Below, piece by piece: positions 52,980 to 63,168 of a DNA stretch of 64,000 bases. The position numbers were made by a program, and so were the translations under genes. Every line of letters begins with the position of its first letter. Position 1 is the first letter of the stretch. Origin of the DNA: Sediminibacillus albus (GTDB taxonomy: Bacteria > Bacillota > Bacilli > Bacillales > Amphibacillaceae). Below the pieces are notes generated by a model. It was not told the DNA's origin, made no database searches, and worked only from the letters and a program-made list of their open reading frames with translations. The DNA lies in the NCBI RefSeq assembly GCF_900101125.1, contig NZ_FNFL01000001.1, positions 62,001 to 126,000 of the forward strand, given 5' to 3'.

Positions 52980-54323
52980 ATGATAAGATGGATTTTAGTA
53001 GCAGTACTGGCGATAGGGATAACAGCAACAGGGTTATGGGGGTACCAGGAACATCAGGAAAAAAACGCGATACTTGTTCAAGCGGAAAATACGTATCAGC
53101 GGTCTTTCCATGATTTGTCCTACCATATGGACTTGCTGCATGACAAGATTGGGACAACATTGGCAATGAATACCAAAGAACGGTTATCACCACAACTCGC
53201 TGACATTTGGAGGTTGACTTCTGAAGCGCATAACGATGTTGGGCAGCTGCCATTGGCACTTCTGCCATTTAATAAAACAGAGGAGTTTCTTTCAAATATC
53301 GGGGACTTCAGCTATAAAACCGCTATAAGAGACTTGGAAAAAGACCCGTTATCAGACAAGGAAGTTGAGAGCCTGCAATCACTTTATAAAACTTCTGGCG
53401 ATATTAAAAATGAATTGAGAAAAGTACAGCATTTAGTATTAGAGAATAATCTTCGTTGGATGGACGTTCAACTTGCCCTTGCCACTGAAGATAATCAGGC
53501 AGACAATACGATTATTGATGGATTTAAAACAGTAGAAAAGACAGTGGAAGGGTATACCGAAGGGAACTTAGGGCCAAGTATGACTGGTACATCTAGTGAG
53601 AAGCATGAATTTAAATTTCTAACTGGAAAAAAATTAAATGAAAATCAAGCAATGGAAAGAGCGAGACAGCTATTTGACCTTGACGAACAGACCGAAATAA
53701 CTCTGGCAAAGTCGGGAGATGGAGCGGAAGTGGATATGTACAGTGCTTCCTACCATAAGGATGGGAGAAACGGTTACATGGACTTTTCCATGAAGGGTGG
53801 CCATCCTTTGTCGCTGATCATTAACAGAGAAGTGAAGGATGCCAGCAAGAGTCTGAATGAAGGGATGGAAATTGCCCAGGATTATTTGGAGAGACTGGAA
53901 TTATCCAACATGGAGCCTTTTCAAAGCAGTCAGTATAATAATGTTGGTGTCATTAACTTTCTTTATACCCAGGACGAAATAAGAATGTATCCAGACTCTG
54001 TCCAAGTGAAGGTTGCATTGGACAATGGGGACATATTAGGTTTTACATCAAGGGATTACTTTTTGAATCACCAGGAAAGGGAAATTGCTGAACCGAAGAT
54101 GACAGAGGAAGAAGCAAAAAAGATGGTCAACGGTAATATAGATATACAGGAGGCCAGGTTATCTGTTATTGAAAACGATACAGGTGAAGAGGTTTTGACC
54201 TATGAATTTTTAGGATTGCTGGAGAATGAAACCTATCGGATTTTCATTAATGCCATGACTGGGTCGGAAGAGAAAGTGGAAAAGCTTAAGGGAACAGAAG
54301 AAAAATTTGAGCAAGCAGTTTAG
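52980..54323 (+). CDS. ypeB: germination protein YpeB
   Basis: Partner that stabilises SleB in the spore. An N-terminal membrane helix (about 4-22) precedes a helical region and three YpeB-type (PepSY-like) repeats in the C-terminal half (about 215-440). Length 447 is usual. It follows sleB by 15 bases. Confidence 0.93.
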   Translation: MIRWILVAVLAIGITATGLWGYQEHQEKNAILVQAENTYQRSFHDLSYHMDLLHDKIGTTLAMNTKERLSPQLADIWRLTSEAHNDVGQLPLALLPFNKTEEFLSNIGDFSYKTAIRDLEKDPLSDKEVESLQSLYKTSGDIKNELRKVQHLVLENNLRWMDVQLALATEDNQADNTIIDGFKTVEKTVEGYTEGNLGPSMTGTSSEKHEFKFLTGKKLNENQAMERARQLFDLDEQTEITLAKSGDGAEVDMYSASYHKDGRNGYMDFSMKGGHPLSLIINREVKDASKSLNEGMEIAQDYLERLELSNMEPFQSSQYNNVGVINFLYTQDEIRMYPDSVQVKVALDNGDILGFTSRDYFLNHQEREIAEPKMTEEEAKKMVNGNIDIQEARLSVIENDTGEEVLTYEFLGLLENETYRIFINAMTGSEEKVEKLKGTEEKFEQAV

Positions 54324-54352
54324 GGAAAGGGGATTTCTCCTTTCCCTTTTTC
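54322..54352 (+). terminator. terminator after ypeB
   Basis: GGGAAAGG and CCTTTCCC with an 8-base loop, then TTTTT. It begins just after the ypeB stop. Confidence 0.85.
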
Positions 54353-54411
54353 CTGTTTTTTGAGATAATATAGAAAGGACAAATATTATTAGAAAAGAGG
54401 CGGAGCCATTG

Positions 54412-55068
54412 ATGAAAATAGGTACACCGCTCACCTTAGAAGTTGAAAAAAATAAGGAAATCGAGCGATATCGCTGTAAAATTGTGGAGCGGCAAGGAAG
54501 TTTTTTATTCGTAGATTACCCTGTTCATGAAGCAACTGGAAGAACAAGCATCTTTGAAAAGGGAACAGAGTTTTCGGCTAGTTTTGTCAGCAGCAATAAT
54601 GCTGTTTACCGGTTCGATACCGAAATCAAGGATAAAAAGAACTTGAAAATTCCTACATTAGTATTAAGCTATCCGGGAAAAGATGAGCTGGAAAGAGTGC
54701 AGAGAAGGGAGTACGTCAGGATAGAATCAGCGGTTGATATTTCTTTACATGATACGGAAGAAGAGATACAGCCGTTCACCACTATTACCCATGATGTTAG
54801 CGGCGGGGGCTTTTCGATCGTCCTCCCCCGTGAGCAGAAAATCCCCAAGGCCAAGCAATTGGAAGCATGGATGGTACTGCCGATGGAATCAGGGGAAAAT
54901 GCTTATATAAGTTCGCTTACGCAATCCATACGTATTTTTGAAAGAAGCGAAGGGCGGCCTCCGCTCCTATCCATGGAGTTTGTTGACATCGCCGAAAAAG
55001 ATCGACAGGTCATTATAAGGTATTGCTTTGAGAAACAATTACAGGCTAGAAGAAAGGGTTTAACTTAA
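54412..55068 (+). CDS. ypfA: PilZ-domain c-di-GMP receptor (YpfA/MotI-like)
   Basis: A 218-residue protein with an N-terminal YcgR-like part and a C-terminal PilZ domain. The c-di-GMP motifs RREYVR (about residue 99) and DVSGGGFS (about 128) are present. In B. subtilis this receptor slows flagellar motors; no flagellar gene is in this window. ATG at 54412 follows GGAG by 6 bases. Confidence 0.88.
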   Translation: MKIGTPLTLEVEKNKEIERYRCKIVERQGSFLFVDYPVHEATGRTSIFEKGTEFSASFVSSNNAVYRFDTEIKDKKNLKIPTLVLSYPGKDELERVQRREYVRIESAVDISLHDTEEEIQPFTTITHDVSGGGFSIVLPREQKIPKAKQLEAWMVLPMESGENAYISSLTQSIRIFERSEGRPPLLSMEFVDIAEKDRQVIIRYCFEKQLQARRKGLT

Positions 55069-55209
55069 GTACTGGCAGTATTGATTTTCCATGAAAATTC
55101 AAAACAAAATATGTTATTATCTTATTAAATTATTTGATTCATGCAGGTTATCTTATCTGCTACAGTACATGTCATTCCATTATCAAGCAAGAGAGGATTG
55201 TAGAAACAA

Positions 55210-55890
55210 ATGAAAAAAACAGAATTAGCTATTGCAATTGATGGACCAGCAGCTGCAGGCAAGAGTACAGTTGCCAAATTAATTGCAAAAGATTTATCTT
55301 ATATTTACATAGATACAGGAGCAATGTATCGGGCTCTTACTTATCAAGCGATAAATGAGAATGTCGACTTGGAAAATGAAAGACAATTACGAGGGATCCT
55401 GGAGCATATAGAAATCGATTTGCAGCAGAGTCCGGAAGGGCAAAAAGTATTAGTGAACCAGATGGATGTGACTCATGACATTCGTACACATCAAGTTACC
55501 AATAATGTTTCCGTTGTTGCAAAACACCCCGCCGTACGTGAAGAAATGGTGAAACGACAAAAGGCGCTGGCTCTGAAACGAGGGGTTGTGATGGATGGCC
55601 GGGATATTGGCACACATGTACTTCCTGATGCGGAAGTAAAGATATTTTTAATCGCTTCGGTGGAAGAGCGTGCGGGGAGAAGGCATAAGGAAAACCTTGA
55701 AAAAGGATTTGCGTCCGATCTTAATGATTTAAAAAAAGAAATAGAAAAAAGAGATCAGCTTGATTCAGAAAGAGAAGCATCTCCGTTGCTAAAAGCTGAA
55801 GATGCAATTGAAATTGACACGACTTCTTTATCTATTCAGGATGTGGCAGACAGAATTCTTGAAGTTGTAGAAGCTGTTAGAAAAAAATAG
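55210..55890 (+). CDS. cmk: cytidylate kinase
   Basis: Phosphorylates CMP and dCMP. P-loop GPAAAGKST at about residues 12-20, LID and CMP-binding motifs DTGAMYRAL near 36 and MDGRDIGT near 132. Length 226. Promoter not clear; a hexamer TATTAT lies at about 55117. Followed after 18 bases by plsC. Confidence 0.94.
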   Translation: MKKTELAIAIDGPAAAGKSTVAKLIAKDLSYIYIDTGAMYRALTYQAINENVDLENERQLRGILEHIEIDLQQSPEGQKVLVNQMDVTHDIRTHQVTNNVSVVAKHPAVREEMVKRQKALALKRGVVMDGRDIGTHVLPDAEVKIFLIASVEERAGRRHKENLEKGFASDLNDLKKEIEKRDQLDSEREASPLLKAEDAIEIDTTSLSIQDVADRILEVVEAVRKK

Positions 55891-55908
55891 AGGAGATATT
55901 AAAAAGAT

Positions 55909-56490
55909 ATGAGCTTGTACAAGTTTGCAAAAAACGTTGTAGGTTTTCTTCTTTTTCCGATTTTTAGAATTAAAGTGGTGGGAAAAGAAAATGTCCCGGC
56001 TGCTGGACCTGTTATTATTTGTTCTAATCATATTTCTAATTTTGATCCACCAGTAGTAGGGATAACAGCGCCAAGGGACATTTACTTCATGGCGAAAGAA
56101 GAACTATTTCAAAATCGCCTGTTAAAAGGGCTCTTAACCAGAATTCAAGCTTTTCCAATAAAACGGGGCATGAAGGATCGGAATGCACTCCGGCAGGCGC
56201 TTCGTATCTTGGAAGAAGGAAATACACTCGGGTTATTTCCGGAGGGTACAAGAAATAGGACAGGTCAAGTAGGCAAAGGTTTGTCTGGTGCGGGCTTTTT
56301 TGCTTTACGTTCGAACGCATATATTGTGCCCTGTGCAATTATCGGTCCGTACAAGCCTTTTAAACAATTAAAAGTTGTTTACGGAAAGCCGATTGAAATG
56401 GAACAATTAAGGGAAAATAAAACACCAGCAAAGGATGTTACAGAAGTAATCATGCAGGAAATACAACAATTGATGGATAAACATCGATAA
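55909..56490 (+). CDS. plsC: 1-acyl-glycerol-3-phosphate acyltransferase
   Basis: Second acylation step of phospholipid synthesis. Catalytic HX4D in NHISNFD (about residues 40-46) and the substrate motif FPEGTRN near 112. One N-terminal hydrophobic segment. At 193 residues it is complete. In this lineage it lies between cmk and the S1 protein gene. Confidence 0.9.
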   Translation: MSLYKFAKNVVGFLLFPIFRIKVVGKENVPAAGPVIICSNHISNFDPPVVGITAPRDIYFMAKEELFQNRLLKGLLTRIQAFPIKRGMKDRNALRQALRILEEGNTLGLFPEGTRNRTGQVGKGLSGAGFFALRSNAYIVPCAIIGPYKPFKQLKVVYGKPIEMEQLRENKTPAKDVTEVIMQEIQQLMDKHR

Positions 56491-56595
56491 CTGATTACTG
56501 CCTATTGCTTGACAAAAATGGGCAAATGTTAGAAGTTAGAAAAAAGGACATTTCATAAAGTTTGGTTGTGTCGGAAATTGAAGGAGGTCTCTTTT

Positions 56596-57735
56596 ATGGA
56601 TGAAATGAACAATGAACTTTCAGATTTACAACAACTATCAACCGGTGATCAGGTAACGGGCAAGGTAGTTAAAGTAGAGGAAAAACAAGTGCTCGTTGAC
56701 ATCGGTTATAAAGTGGAAGGGATAGTTCCTATCAGTGAGTTGTCCAGTCTTCATGTGGAAAAAGCATCAGATGCAGTAAGCGAAGGAGACGAGCTTACGT
56801 TACAAGTGAAAAAAGTAGAAGATGACGAAGTTGTGTTATCCAAGCGTGCTGTAGACGCTGATAAAGCATGGGAAGATTTAGAAGAAAAATTTAATAATGG
56901 TGAAATATTCGAAGCTGAGGTCAAGGATGTCGTCAAAGGCGGACTCGTTGTTGATGTAGGCTTACGTGGATTTATCCCCGCTTCTTTAGTGGAAACGTAT
57001 TATGTGGAAGATTTTGCAGATTATAAGAATAAACAATTAAGCCTCAAGGTAGTTGAATTAGACCGCTCTCAAAACAGGGTGATTCTTTCACACAGAGCTG
57101 TTTCTGAAGCCGATGAAGCTAACAAAAAACAGGAAGTCCTGCAATCATTGGAACAAGGACAAGTGCTGGAAGGTACAGTTCAAAGGCTTACAGACTTTGG
57201 AGTGTTTGTCGACATCGGAGGGATAGATGGACTTGTTCATATTTCCCAATTATCGTATGAGCATGTGGAAAAAGCATCCGATGTAGTAGAGGAAGGCCAA
57301 AAAATAAATGTAAAAGTATTGTCAGTCGATAGAGATAATGAGCGAATTTCATTATCGCTTAAAGAGACGTTGCCCGGACCTTGGGATAACATTGAAGAAA
57401 AAGTAAGTCCCGGTTCTGTTGTTGAAGGAACGGTTAAACGTTTAGTGAACTTTGGAGCTTTTGTGGAAGTGTTCCCAGGTGTAGAAGGGCTTGTCCACAT
57501 TTCGCAAATCTCGAACCAGCACATCGGTACACCGCAGGAAGTCCTTGATGTAGGGCAGGAAGTACAGGTGAAAGTTCTTGATGTAAATGAACAAGACCAG
57601 CGGATGTCATTAAGCATCAAAGAACTGGAACGGGATCAAGACCAGGCTGAATTAAAGCAGTATGAAAAAGAAGAAGACCATTCAGGCTTTCAATTAGGAG
57701 ATATGATTGGAGATAAGCTTGATAAGTATAAGTGA
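56596..57735 (+). CDS. rpsA: S1-domain RNA-binding protein (YpfD, S1 homologue)
   Basis: Four S1 RNA-binding repeats at about residues 15-85, 100-165, 185-255 and 270-340, each with the GxVxxIxxFGxFVDIG-type strand pattern. Homologous to ribosomal protein S1 but shorter (379 residues), as YpfD in Bacillus. Start ATG at 56596 follows AAGGAGGT; the earlier frame lacks a ribosome site. Its stop lies within the start region of fni. Confidence 0.9.
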   Translation: MDEMNNELSDLQQLSTGDQVTGKVVKVEEKQVLVDIGYKVEGIVPISELSSLHVEKASDAVSEGDELTLQVKKVEDDEVVLSKRAVDADKAWEDLEEKFNNGEIFEAEVKDVVKGGLVVDVGLRGFIPASLVETYYVEDFADYKNKQLSLKVVELDRSQNRVILSHRAVSEADEANKKQEVLQSLEQGQVLEGTVQRLTDFGVFVDIGGIDGLVHISQLSYEHVEKASDVVEEGQKINVKVLSVDRDNERISLSLKETLPGPWDNIEEKVSPGSVVEGTVKRLVNFGAFVEVFPGVEGLVHISQISNQHIGTPQEVLDVGQEVQVKVLDVNEQDQRMSLSIKELERDQDQAELKQYEKEEDHSGFQLGDMIGDKLDKYK

Positions 57736-57746
57736 TGGTGAAACAG

Positions 57747-58769
57747 ATGAGCAGAGCCAATAGAAAATTAGAGCATATTAAATATGCTCTTGAATCAAAT
57801 AAGGAAGAAGTGAGTGCTTTTGACGGGATGAAAATTATCCATCAAAGCGTTACTTCTCTTAATTGGGATGACATCGAACTCCATACAAAATTGGGCGGAC
57901 TTTCTTTAAGTTCGCCTCTTTTTGTTAATGCCATGACAGGCGGCGGAGGGATGGATACAGAAACTATAAATAAAAATCTAGCCATCGCTGCAAAAGAGAC
58001 AGGGATAAGTATGTCAGTTGGGTCCCAGATGTCAGCAATTAAAAACAACGAGGAAGAACGTACATATCGGGTAGTTAGGTCGGAAAACCCTAATGGAATT
58101 ATTTTTGCAAATTTAGGCAGCGAAGCAAGTGTAGAACAAGCCCAAAGAGCAGTGGATATGATTGAAGCAGATGCCCTGCAAATCCATTTAAATGTGTTAC
58201 AGGAATTAATCATGCCGGAAGGCGACAGAAATTTCGAACGGATGGAATCAAGGATTGAAGCAATAGTAAACCGTTTACCGGTTCCTGTGATAATAAAAGA
58301 GATAGGACAGGGCTTTTCCAAAGAATCTGCTTTGCGCATGAAAAATGTTGGCGTCGAATACATAGATGTTGCAGGTAAGGGCGGTACAAATTTTTCAATA
58401 GTGGAAAATCGCAGGAGGAAAACGCCTTTATCATCTTTTGACTATTGGGGCATTCCCACCCCTGCCTCGATAAAAGAAGTCCATTCGGTATTTCCTGAAT
58501 GTCAATTGCTCGCTTCTGGGGGGATTAGGAACGGACTGGATGGAGCGAAATCATTAATTCTAGGGGCAAAAGCCTTTGGTATGGCAGGAAGTCTATTGAA
58601 AGTGCTTGTAAACGAAGGACTTGAGGCGTTAGTGGAAAGAATTGAGGATATCCATAAGGAAGTCCAAATGATTATGCTTATGCTGGAAAGTAAAACACCT
58701 GATCAGTTAGCTGGAAAACCACACGTATTTACAGGAGAATTGTATGACTGGATCCACCAGAGAATATAA
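57747..58769 (+). CDS. fni: isopentenyl-diphosphate delta-isomerase, type 2
   Basis: FMN-dependent enzyme converting isopentenyl to dimethylallyl diphosphate. The block VNAMTGGGG near residue 55, NLGSEAS near 121 and IHLNVLQE near 145 are typical, and the FMN/TIM-barrel segments GGTNFS and SGGIRNG follow. ATG at 57747 follows GGTGA and gives 340 residues with the expected N-terminus MSRANRK; the longer frame from 57732 is less likely. Confidence 0.92.
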   Translation: MSRANRKLEHIKYALESNKEEVSAFDGMKIIHQSVTSLNWDDIELHTKLGGLSLSSPLFVNAMTGGGGMDTETINKNLAIAAKETGISMSVGSQMSAIKNNEEERTYRVVRSENPNGIIFANLGSEASVEQAQRAVDMIEADALQIHLNVLQELIMPEGDRNFERMESRIEAIVNRLPVPVIIKEIGQGFSKESALRMKNVGVEYIDVAGKGGTNFSIVENRRRKTPLSSFDYWGIPTPASIKEVHSVFPECQLLASGGIRNGLDGAKSLILGAKAFGMAGSLLKVLVNEGLEALVERIEDIHKEVQMIMLMLESKTPDQLAGKPHVFTGELYDWIHQRI

Positions 58770-58812
58770 AAGGCCGGAAAGTCGTCTATAATCGACTTTC
58801 CGGCCTTTTCCA
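58769..58812 (+). terminator. terminator after fni
   Basis: AAAAGGCCGGAAAGTCG pairs perfectly with CGACTTTCCGGCCTTTT (8-base loop). Confidence 0.92.
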
Positions 58813-58912
58813 ATATGATAGAGGAATTTTTCTTTGTTTGGGTTCAGGAATGCTTTGATTAAGGTTTAGATGGCCTTTCATATAGTTATAATGCTAATGG
58901 AAGGTGAAGCTA

Positions 58913-59521
58913 ATGGATGGATTGCTGTTTTATTGGATAAGTTGGATTTTATGGGTGATATTTACGTTTCTTTTAAAGAAAACGAAAGTTCGCTTCTATT
59001 TGTCAGTATGGATACTTTTACTGCTAAGCTGTTCGAATACGGTAGTGGAAATATTGGACTATAAGGTTAATATAGCAATATTTGTTTCATTTGTGTGTGC
59101 TATCCTCTATATGGCTAAGTCCCCGGATTGGATGTATCAGTTGTTTGGCAGCTTATGCATGACATTTAGTTACATTGGTATTCTACTCTGGGAGTTAATC
59201 AGCCCGATTTGGTTATTTGTTCCCAGAATAATAATCATTCCATTTCTTGCCATGATTATGTTGTATTTCATTGCCGACAATCTAATTGATAAGTGCATGA
59301 TTTGGTGTCTTGGACTCACAAGCGGTGAAATCCTCCATGGCTTAATTATGAACAGCTATGGCTTTCAGCCTGTTATTGGTGAGCGTTCTTTCTTCGATTT
59401 GATGTTTGTAGGTATAGGTTTTCAGATAATAGCGAAACTAATTATGATTATCAAACATAATACGGAAAACCTTCTGCAATCCTTGGAAAGAAAGCTTAAG
59501 ATGAGGTGGAATCATGAATGA
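58913..59521 (+). CDS. yphA: multi-pass membrane protein (YphA-like)
   Basis: A 202-residue protein with about six hydrophobic stretches. No recognised motif. It lies where B. subtilis has yphA, just before the YIEGIA gene, and overlaps that start by 8 bases. ATG at 58913 is 5 to 6 bases after GGAAGGTGA. Function unknown. Confidence 0.7.
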   Translation: MDGLLFYWISWILWVIFTFLLKKTKVRFYLSVWILLLLSCSNTVVEILDYKVNIAIFVSFVCAILYMAKSPDWMYQLFGSLCMTFSYIGILLWELISPIWLFVPRIIIIPFLAMIMLYFIADNLIDKCMIWCLGLTSGEILHGLIMNSYGFQPVIGERSFFDLMFVGIGFQIIAKLIMIIKHNTENLLQSLERKLKMRWNHE

Positions 59522-60410
59522 ATATACATATCCAATTTTATTTGGTGTGGTGATTGGGACGATAGCCAGATTGGTCATGCTAAGAACAGATTACCGTCAG
59601 TATCCAACTTATCTCCATGGGAAAGTCATCCATATTTCATTGGGCTTCATAGCTGCGGCTCTAGGGACCGTAGCGGTTCCTGCAATTATGGAAAAAGAAT
59701 TTACTGCAGTAACCTTTCTAACAATTGCAGCATCGCAATTCCGTGAAGTGAGAAATATGGAGAGAAATACGTTAACAGAATTAGACGCTTATGAGCTTGT
59801 TCCCAGGGGAAACACATATATAGAAGGGATCGCAGTAGCTTTTGAGGGGAGAAATTACCTGGTTATTTTCACTTCATTCATAGCCACGTTGTCTTTTTTG
59901 GCGTGGAATATTTGGATAGCAGTTATTTCCTCCCTTATCTGCTTTTTTGTTATTAGAAAATTCATGAGCGGAGCTACTTTAAAAGAACTGGTAAATATAG
60001 AGTACCAGAATCTGCATTTTGAAGGGGCCGGGCTGTATATTGATAATATATATATCATGAATATTGGTCTTCCGCAGCGGCAGGAGGAAATTCTTAAATA
60101 TGGAATGGGTTTTGTTTTGACCCCCAAAAATTTCAATGTGCGTTCAACCATTGCCAACCTGGGCCAACGACAGGCAATTCTTCATGATGCTTCGGTATCC
60201 TTAGGGGTTTTCCGAGATTCCGGCACACCTGCCTTAGTTCCGCTGATTAAAAGAGATTTAGATGACGGCAGAATCGGAGTATTCCTATTACCGCAAGACA
60301 AAGATGTCGATAAAGCGAAAAGGATTATTGGTGCTGTCCCTGTGTTGGAAAATGCGATTAGAATGCCTTCTGAATCTAAAGCAAACAAAAAGGGGAATAA
60401 AAGCCGATGA
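59514..60410 (+). CDS. YIEGIA-family membrane protein (YphB-like)
   Basis: A 298-residue protein carrying the diagnostic YIEGIA at about residue 102. Membrane segments at about 5-20, 40-60 and 115-150, then a soluble domain (about 160-290). The family is linked to spore envelope assembly; I believe B. subtilis yphB (seaA) is the counterpart, but that naming is from memory. It is coupled to the small downstream gene (overlap of 4 bases). Confidence 0.8.
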   Translation: MNEYTYPILFGVVIGTIARLVMLRTDYRQYPTYLHGKVIHISLGFIAAALGTVAVPAIMEKEFTAVTFLTIAASQFREVRNMERNTLTELDAYELVPRGNTYIEGIAVAFEGRNYLVIFTSFIATLSFLAWNIWIAVISSLICFFVIRKFMSGATLKELVNIEYQNLHFEGAGLYIDNIYIMNIGLPQRQEEILKYGMGFVLTPKNFNVRSTIANLGQRQAILHDASVSLGVFRDSGTPALVPLIKRDLDDGRIGVFLLPQDKDVDKAKRIIGAVPVLENAIRMPSESKANKKGNKSR

Positions 60411-60592
60411 AAATGGAAAAAGCTGTTTTGGCTGTGATTACAACGCAAAGAGAAAAAATCGGCGGTGGTGCTCCGATTTTTTTATGTGATACAAAAGAAG
60501 AGATGGAGAAAATAGCTGCCAACTTGGAGGCTATTTTAGATGGCATCGGTCATGCATTGAGCGATCAGTTATATATCATTGTTAAACATTGA
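60407..60592 (+). CDS. small subunit paired with YIEGIA protein
   Basis: A 61-residue soluble protein, MKMEKAVLAVITTQREKIGG at the start, no membrane helix. It overlaps the YIEGIA gene by 4 bases (ATGA) and fits the family described as the capping complex subunit for YIEGIA proteins. Function otherwise unknown. Confidence 0.78.
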   Translation: MKMEKAVLAVITTQREKIGGGAPIFLCDTKEEMEKIAANLEAILDGIGHALSDQLYIIVKH

Positions 60593-60620
60593 CACCCATA
60601 TAGTCAATGCGAAAAGGATA

Positions 60621-60669
60621 AGAGGGGAATGCTGACTTTTAAAAAGCGTTGTTTAAAATTTCCTCTTTT
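60621..60669 (+). terminator. possible terminator before der
   Basis: AAGAGGGGAA and TTTCCTCTT form an imperfect stem with a long loop, followed by TTGC. Weak. Confidence 0.35.
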
Positions 60670-60745
60670 GCTAAAATAGAAAAGTTAAAGCTTTCGATAA
60701 TAAAGATTTATTGGATTAATAGTAGAGGGAAAGGATGATCCTTTC

Positions 60746-62056
60746 ATGAGGAAATCTGTAGTAGCGATAGTTGGCCGGCCGAATGTTGGCAAATCGACTA
60801 TTTTCAATAGGCTGGTCGGAGAGAGAATATCAATAGTAGAGGATGTGCCTGGTGTAACGAGAGACCGTATATATTCACAGGCTGAGTGGCTTAATACCAC
60901 TTTCAATATCATAGACACCGGGGGAATCGAGCTTGGTGATGAACCCTTGTTAGTACAAATGCGAGAGCAGGCAGAAGTTGCTATTAATGAAGCAGACGTC
61001 ATTATTTTTATGGTCAATGGCAGAGAAGGCATTACAGCAGCTGATGATGAAGTAGCCAAAATCCTCTTTAAATCGAACAAACCAGTAGTATTAGCAGTAA
61101 ATAAAGTCGATAATCCAGAAATGAGAGATCAGATTTACGAGTTTTATTCTTTAGGTTTCGGAGAACCGTTTCCTATTTCAGGCACACACGGGCTTGGTCT
61201 TGGAGATTTGTTAGATGATGTAGTAAAGCATTTTCCAGAGCTGGAACAGCCGGAGGAAGACGACTTAACCATCCATTTTAGTTTGATCGGGCGGCCGAAT
61301 GTTGGCAAGTCGTCGCTTGTAAATGCTCTTTTAAATCAGGAAAGGGTCATTGTCAGTGATATTGCCGGTACAACGAGAGATGCCGTCGACACCCCCTTTA
61401 CCAAGGACGATAAAGATTTCGTGATTATTGATACAGCGGGTATGAGAAAACGGGGAAAAATCTATGAGACAACAGAGAAATACAGTATATTGCGAGCTTT
61501 AAAGGCGATTGAACGATCGGATGTTGTTTTAACGTTGATAGATGCGGAATCAGGCATCATCGAGCAGGACAAAAAAATCGCAGGCTACGCTCATGAAGCT
61601 GGAAAGGCAGTAGTCATTGTAGTCAACAAATGGGATACCGTCGAAACAAATGAGAAATCGATGAAAGAATTTGAAGAAAAAATCCGGGCCCATTTTCAAT
61701 TCTTAGACTATGCCCCAATTGTATTTTTGTCAGCTAAAACGAAAAAGCGGCTGCATACGTTGATTCCAAGTGTACTGGAAGCCAGCGAGAACCATGCTAA
61801 ACGAGTGGAAACAAATGTTTTAAATGATGTAATCATGGATGCTTTAGCGATGAACCCTACGCCAACAGTTAAAGGAAAACGTTTAAAGATCATGTATGCT
61901 ACCCAAGTGTCGGTGAAGCCACCAAGTTTTGTTGTATTTGTAAATGATCCGGAATTAATGCATTTCTCCTATGAACGCTTTTTGGAAAATAGAATAAGAG
62001 AGGCTTTCGGATTTGAAGGCACTCCGATAAAAATATTTGCTAGGAGAAGGAAATAA
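60746..62056 (+). CDS. der: GTPase Der (EngA), ribosome assembly
   Basis: Essential double GTPase for 50S assembly. First G domain: GRPNVGKST at about residue 10, DTGG near 58, NKVD near 118. Second G domain: GRPNVGKSS near 183, DTAGM near 230, NKWD near 295. The KH-like C-terminal domain covers about 350-436. Length 436 is usual. Followed by gpsA after 12 bases. Confidence 0.95.
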   Translation: MRKSVVAIVGRPNVGKSTIFNRLVGERISIVEDVPGVTRDRIYSQAEWLNTTFNIIDTGGIELGDEPLLVQMREQAEVAINEADVIIFMVNGREGITAADDEVAKILFKSNKPVVLAVNKVDNPEMRDQIYEFYSLGFGEPFPISGTHGLGLGDLLDDVVKHFPELEQPEEDDLTIHFSLIGRPNVGKSSLVNALLNQERVIVSDIAGTTRDAVDTPFTKDDKDFVIIDTAGMRKRGKIYETTEKYSILRALKAIERSDVVLTLIDAESGIIEQDKKIAGYAHEAGKAVVIVVNKWDTVETNEKSMKEFEEKIRAHFQFLDYAPIVFLSAKTKKRLHTLIPSVLEASENHAKRVETNVLNDVIMDALAMNPTPTVKGKRLKIMYATQVSVKPPSFVVFVNDPELMHFSYERFLENRIREAFGFEGTPIKIFARRRK

Positions 62057-62068
62057 GGAGGAGATTCC

Positions 62069-63109
62069 GTGGAAAAAATAGCAGTGTTAGGTGCAGGGAG
62101 CTGGGGAACAGCACTTGCGATGGTTTTGGCGGATAACTCTCACGAAGTAAGGTTATGGACCCATAACCAGGAACATGCCAATACGATTAATCAAACCCAT
62201 GCAAATGAGAAATACTTACCTGGCGTCCGGATACCGGATGAAATAACCGCCTTTTATGATTTGGAGAAAGCGGTACAGGATGTTTCTACAATCCTGTTAG
62301 TAGTTCCGACAAAGGCAATCAGAGACGTATGCAAGCAATTAAACGACGTATTGCATCATCCAGTAACTCTCGCCCACGGCACAAAGGGAATTGAACCAGG
62401 TACATTTAAACGGGTGTCTGAAATGATTAACGAAGAACTATCCAACGGGCTTTATAAAGAAGTGGTGGTTTTGTCGGGCCCGAGCCATGCAGAAGAAGTC
62501 AGTCAGCGTCAGCCGACAACGCTGACCGCATCATCAGAAGATATAGAAGAAGCAAAAAAAGTACAAGACCTGTTTATAAACGGCAATTTGCGTGTGTACA
62601 CCAGTCCGGATATGGTCGGTGTCGAACTAGGCGGGGCGCTTAAAAATATAATAGCGCTGGGCGCTGGAATATCGGATGGTTTAGGATACGGTGATAATGC
62701 CAAGGCGGCACTGATTACAAGGGGATTGGCCGAAATTGCCCGGCTGGGCACATCCATGAATGCCAACCCGTTGACGTTTTTAGGGCTGACCGGTGTCGGT
62801 GACTTAATTGTTACTTGCACGAGCGTCCATAGCAGAAATTGGAAAGCCGGAAACCTGCTAGGCAAAGGTAATAAACTTGATGATGTATTGGAGCAAATGG
62901 GGATGGTTGTGGAAGGGGTCAGGACCACACAGGCCGCCCATCAACTTGCTAAGATGCAGGGTATTGACATGCCGATCACCGATGGTTTATTTCGGATACT
63001 TTTCGAAGAAGCCCAGCCAAAAGATGTTGTCGACCAATTAATGACAAGGGTGAGACGCCATGAGATGGAAGATTTATCACATATTTTAAGTAACCGTTTT
63101 TCCAGTTAA
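62069..63109 (+). CDS. gpsA: glycerol-3-phosphate dehydrogenase (NAD(P)+)
   Basis: Makes sn-glycerol 3-phosphate for phospholipids from DHAP. NAD site GAGSWGTALA at about residues 8-17, active-site Lys in GTKGIE and GALKNIIALGAG (about 190). GTG start at 62069 follows GGAGGAG. Length 346. The der-gpsA order is conserved in Bacillus. Confidence 0.95.
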   Translation: MEKIAVLGAGSWGTALAMVLADNSHEVRLWTHNQEHANTINQTHANEKYLPGVRIPDEITAFYDLEKAVQDVSTILLVVPTKAIRDVCKQLNDVLHHPVTLAHGTKGIEPGTFKRVSEMINEELSNGLYKEVVVLSGPSHAEEVSQRQPTTLTASSEDIEEAKKVQDLFINGNLRVYTSPDMVGVELGGALKNIIALGAGISDGLGYGDNAKAALITRGLAEIARLGTSMNANPLTFLGLTGVGDLIVTCTSVHSRNWKAGNLLGKGNKLDDVLEQMGMVVEGVRTTQAAHQLAKMQGIDMPITDGLFRILFEEAQPKDVVDQLMTRVRRHEMEDLSHILSNRFSS

Positions 63110-63110
63110 C

Positions 63111-63136
63111 ACTGTACTACCCTCTTTGCATATAAT
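63111..63136 (+). promoter_or_regulatory. candidate sigma-K promoter of spoVIF-like gene
   Basis: AC (63111-63112) and CATATAAT (63129-63136) 16 bp apart, close to sigma-K (AC-N16-CATAnnnTA). Weak support. Confidence 0.35.
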
Positions 63137-63168
63137 GTGGGGAATACCAAGGGCAAGGAGGAGTGCAC

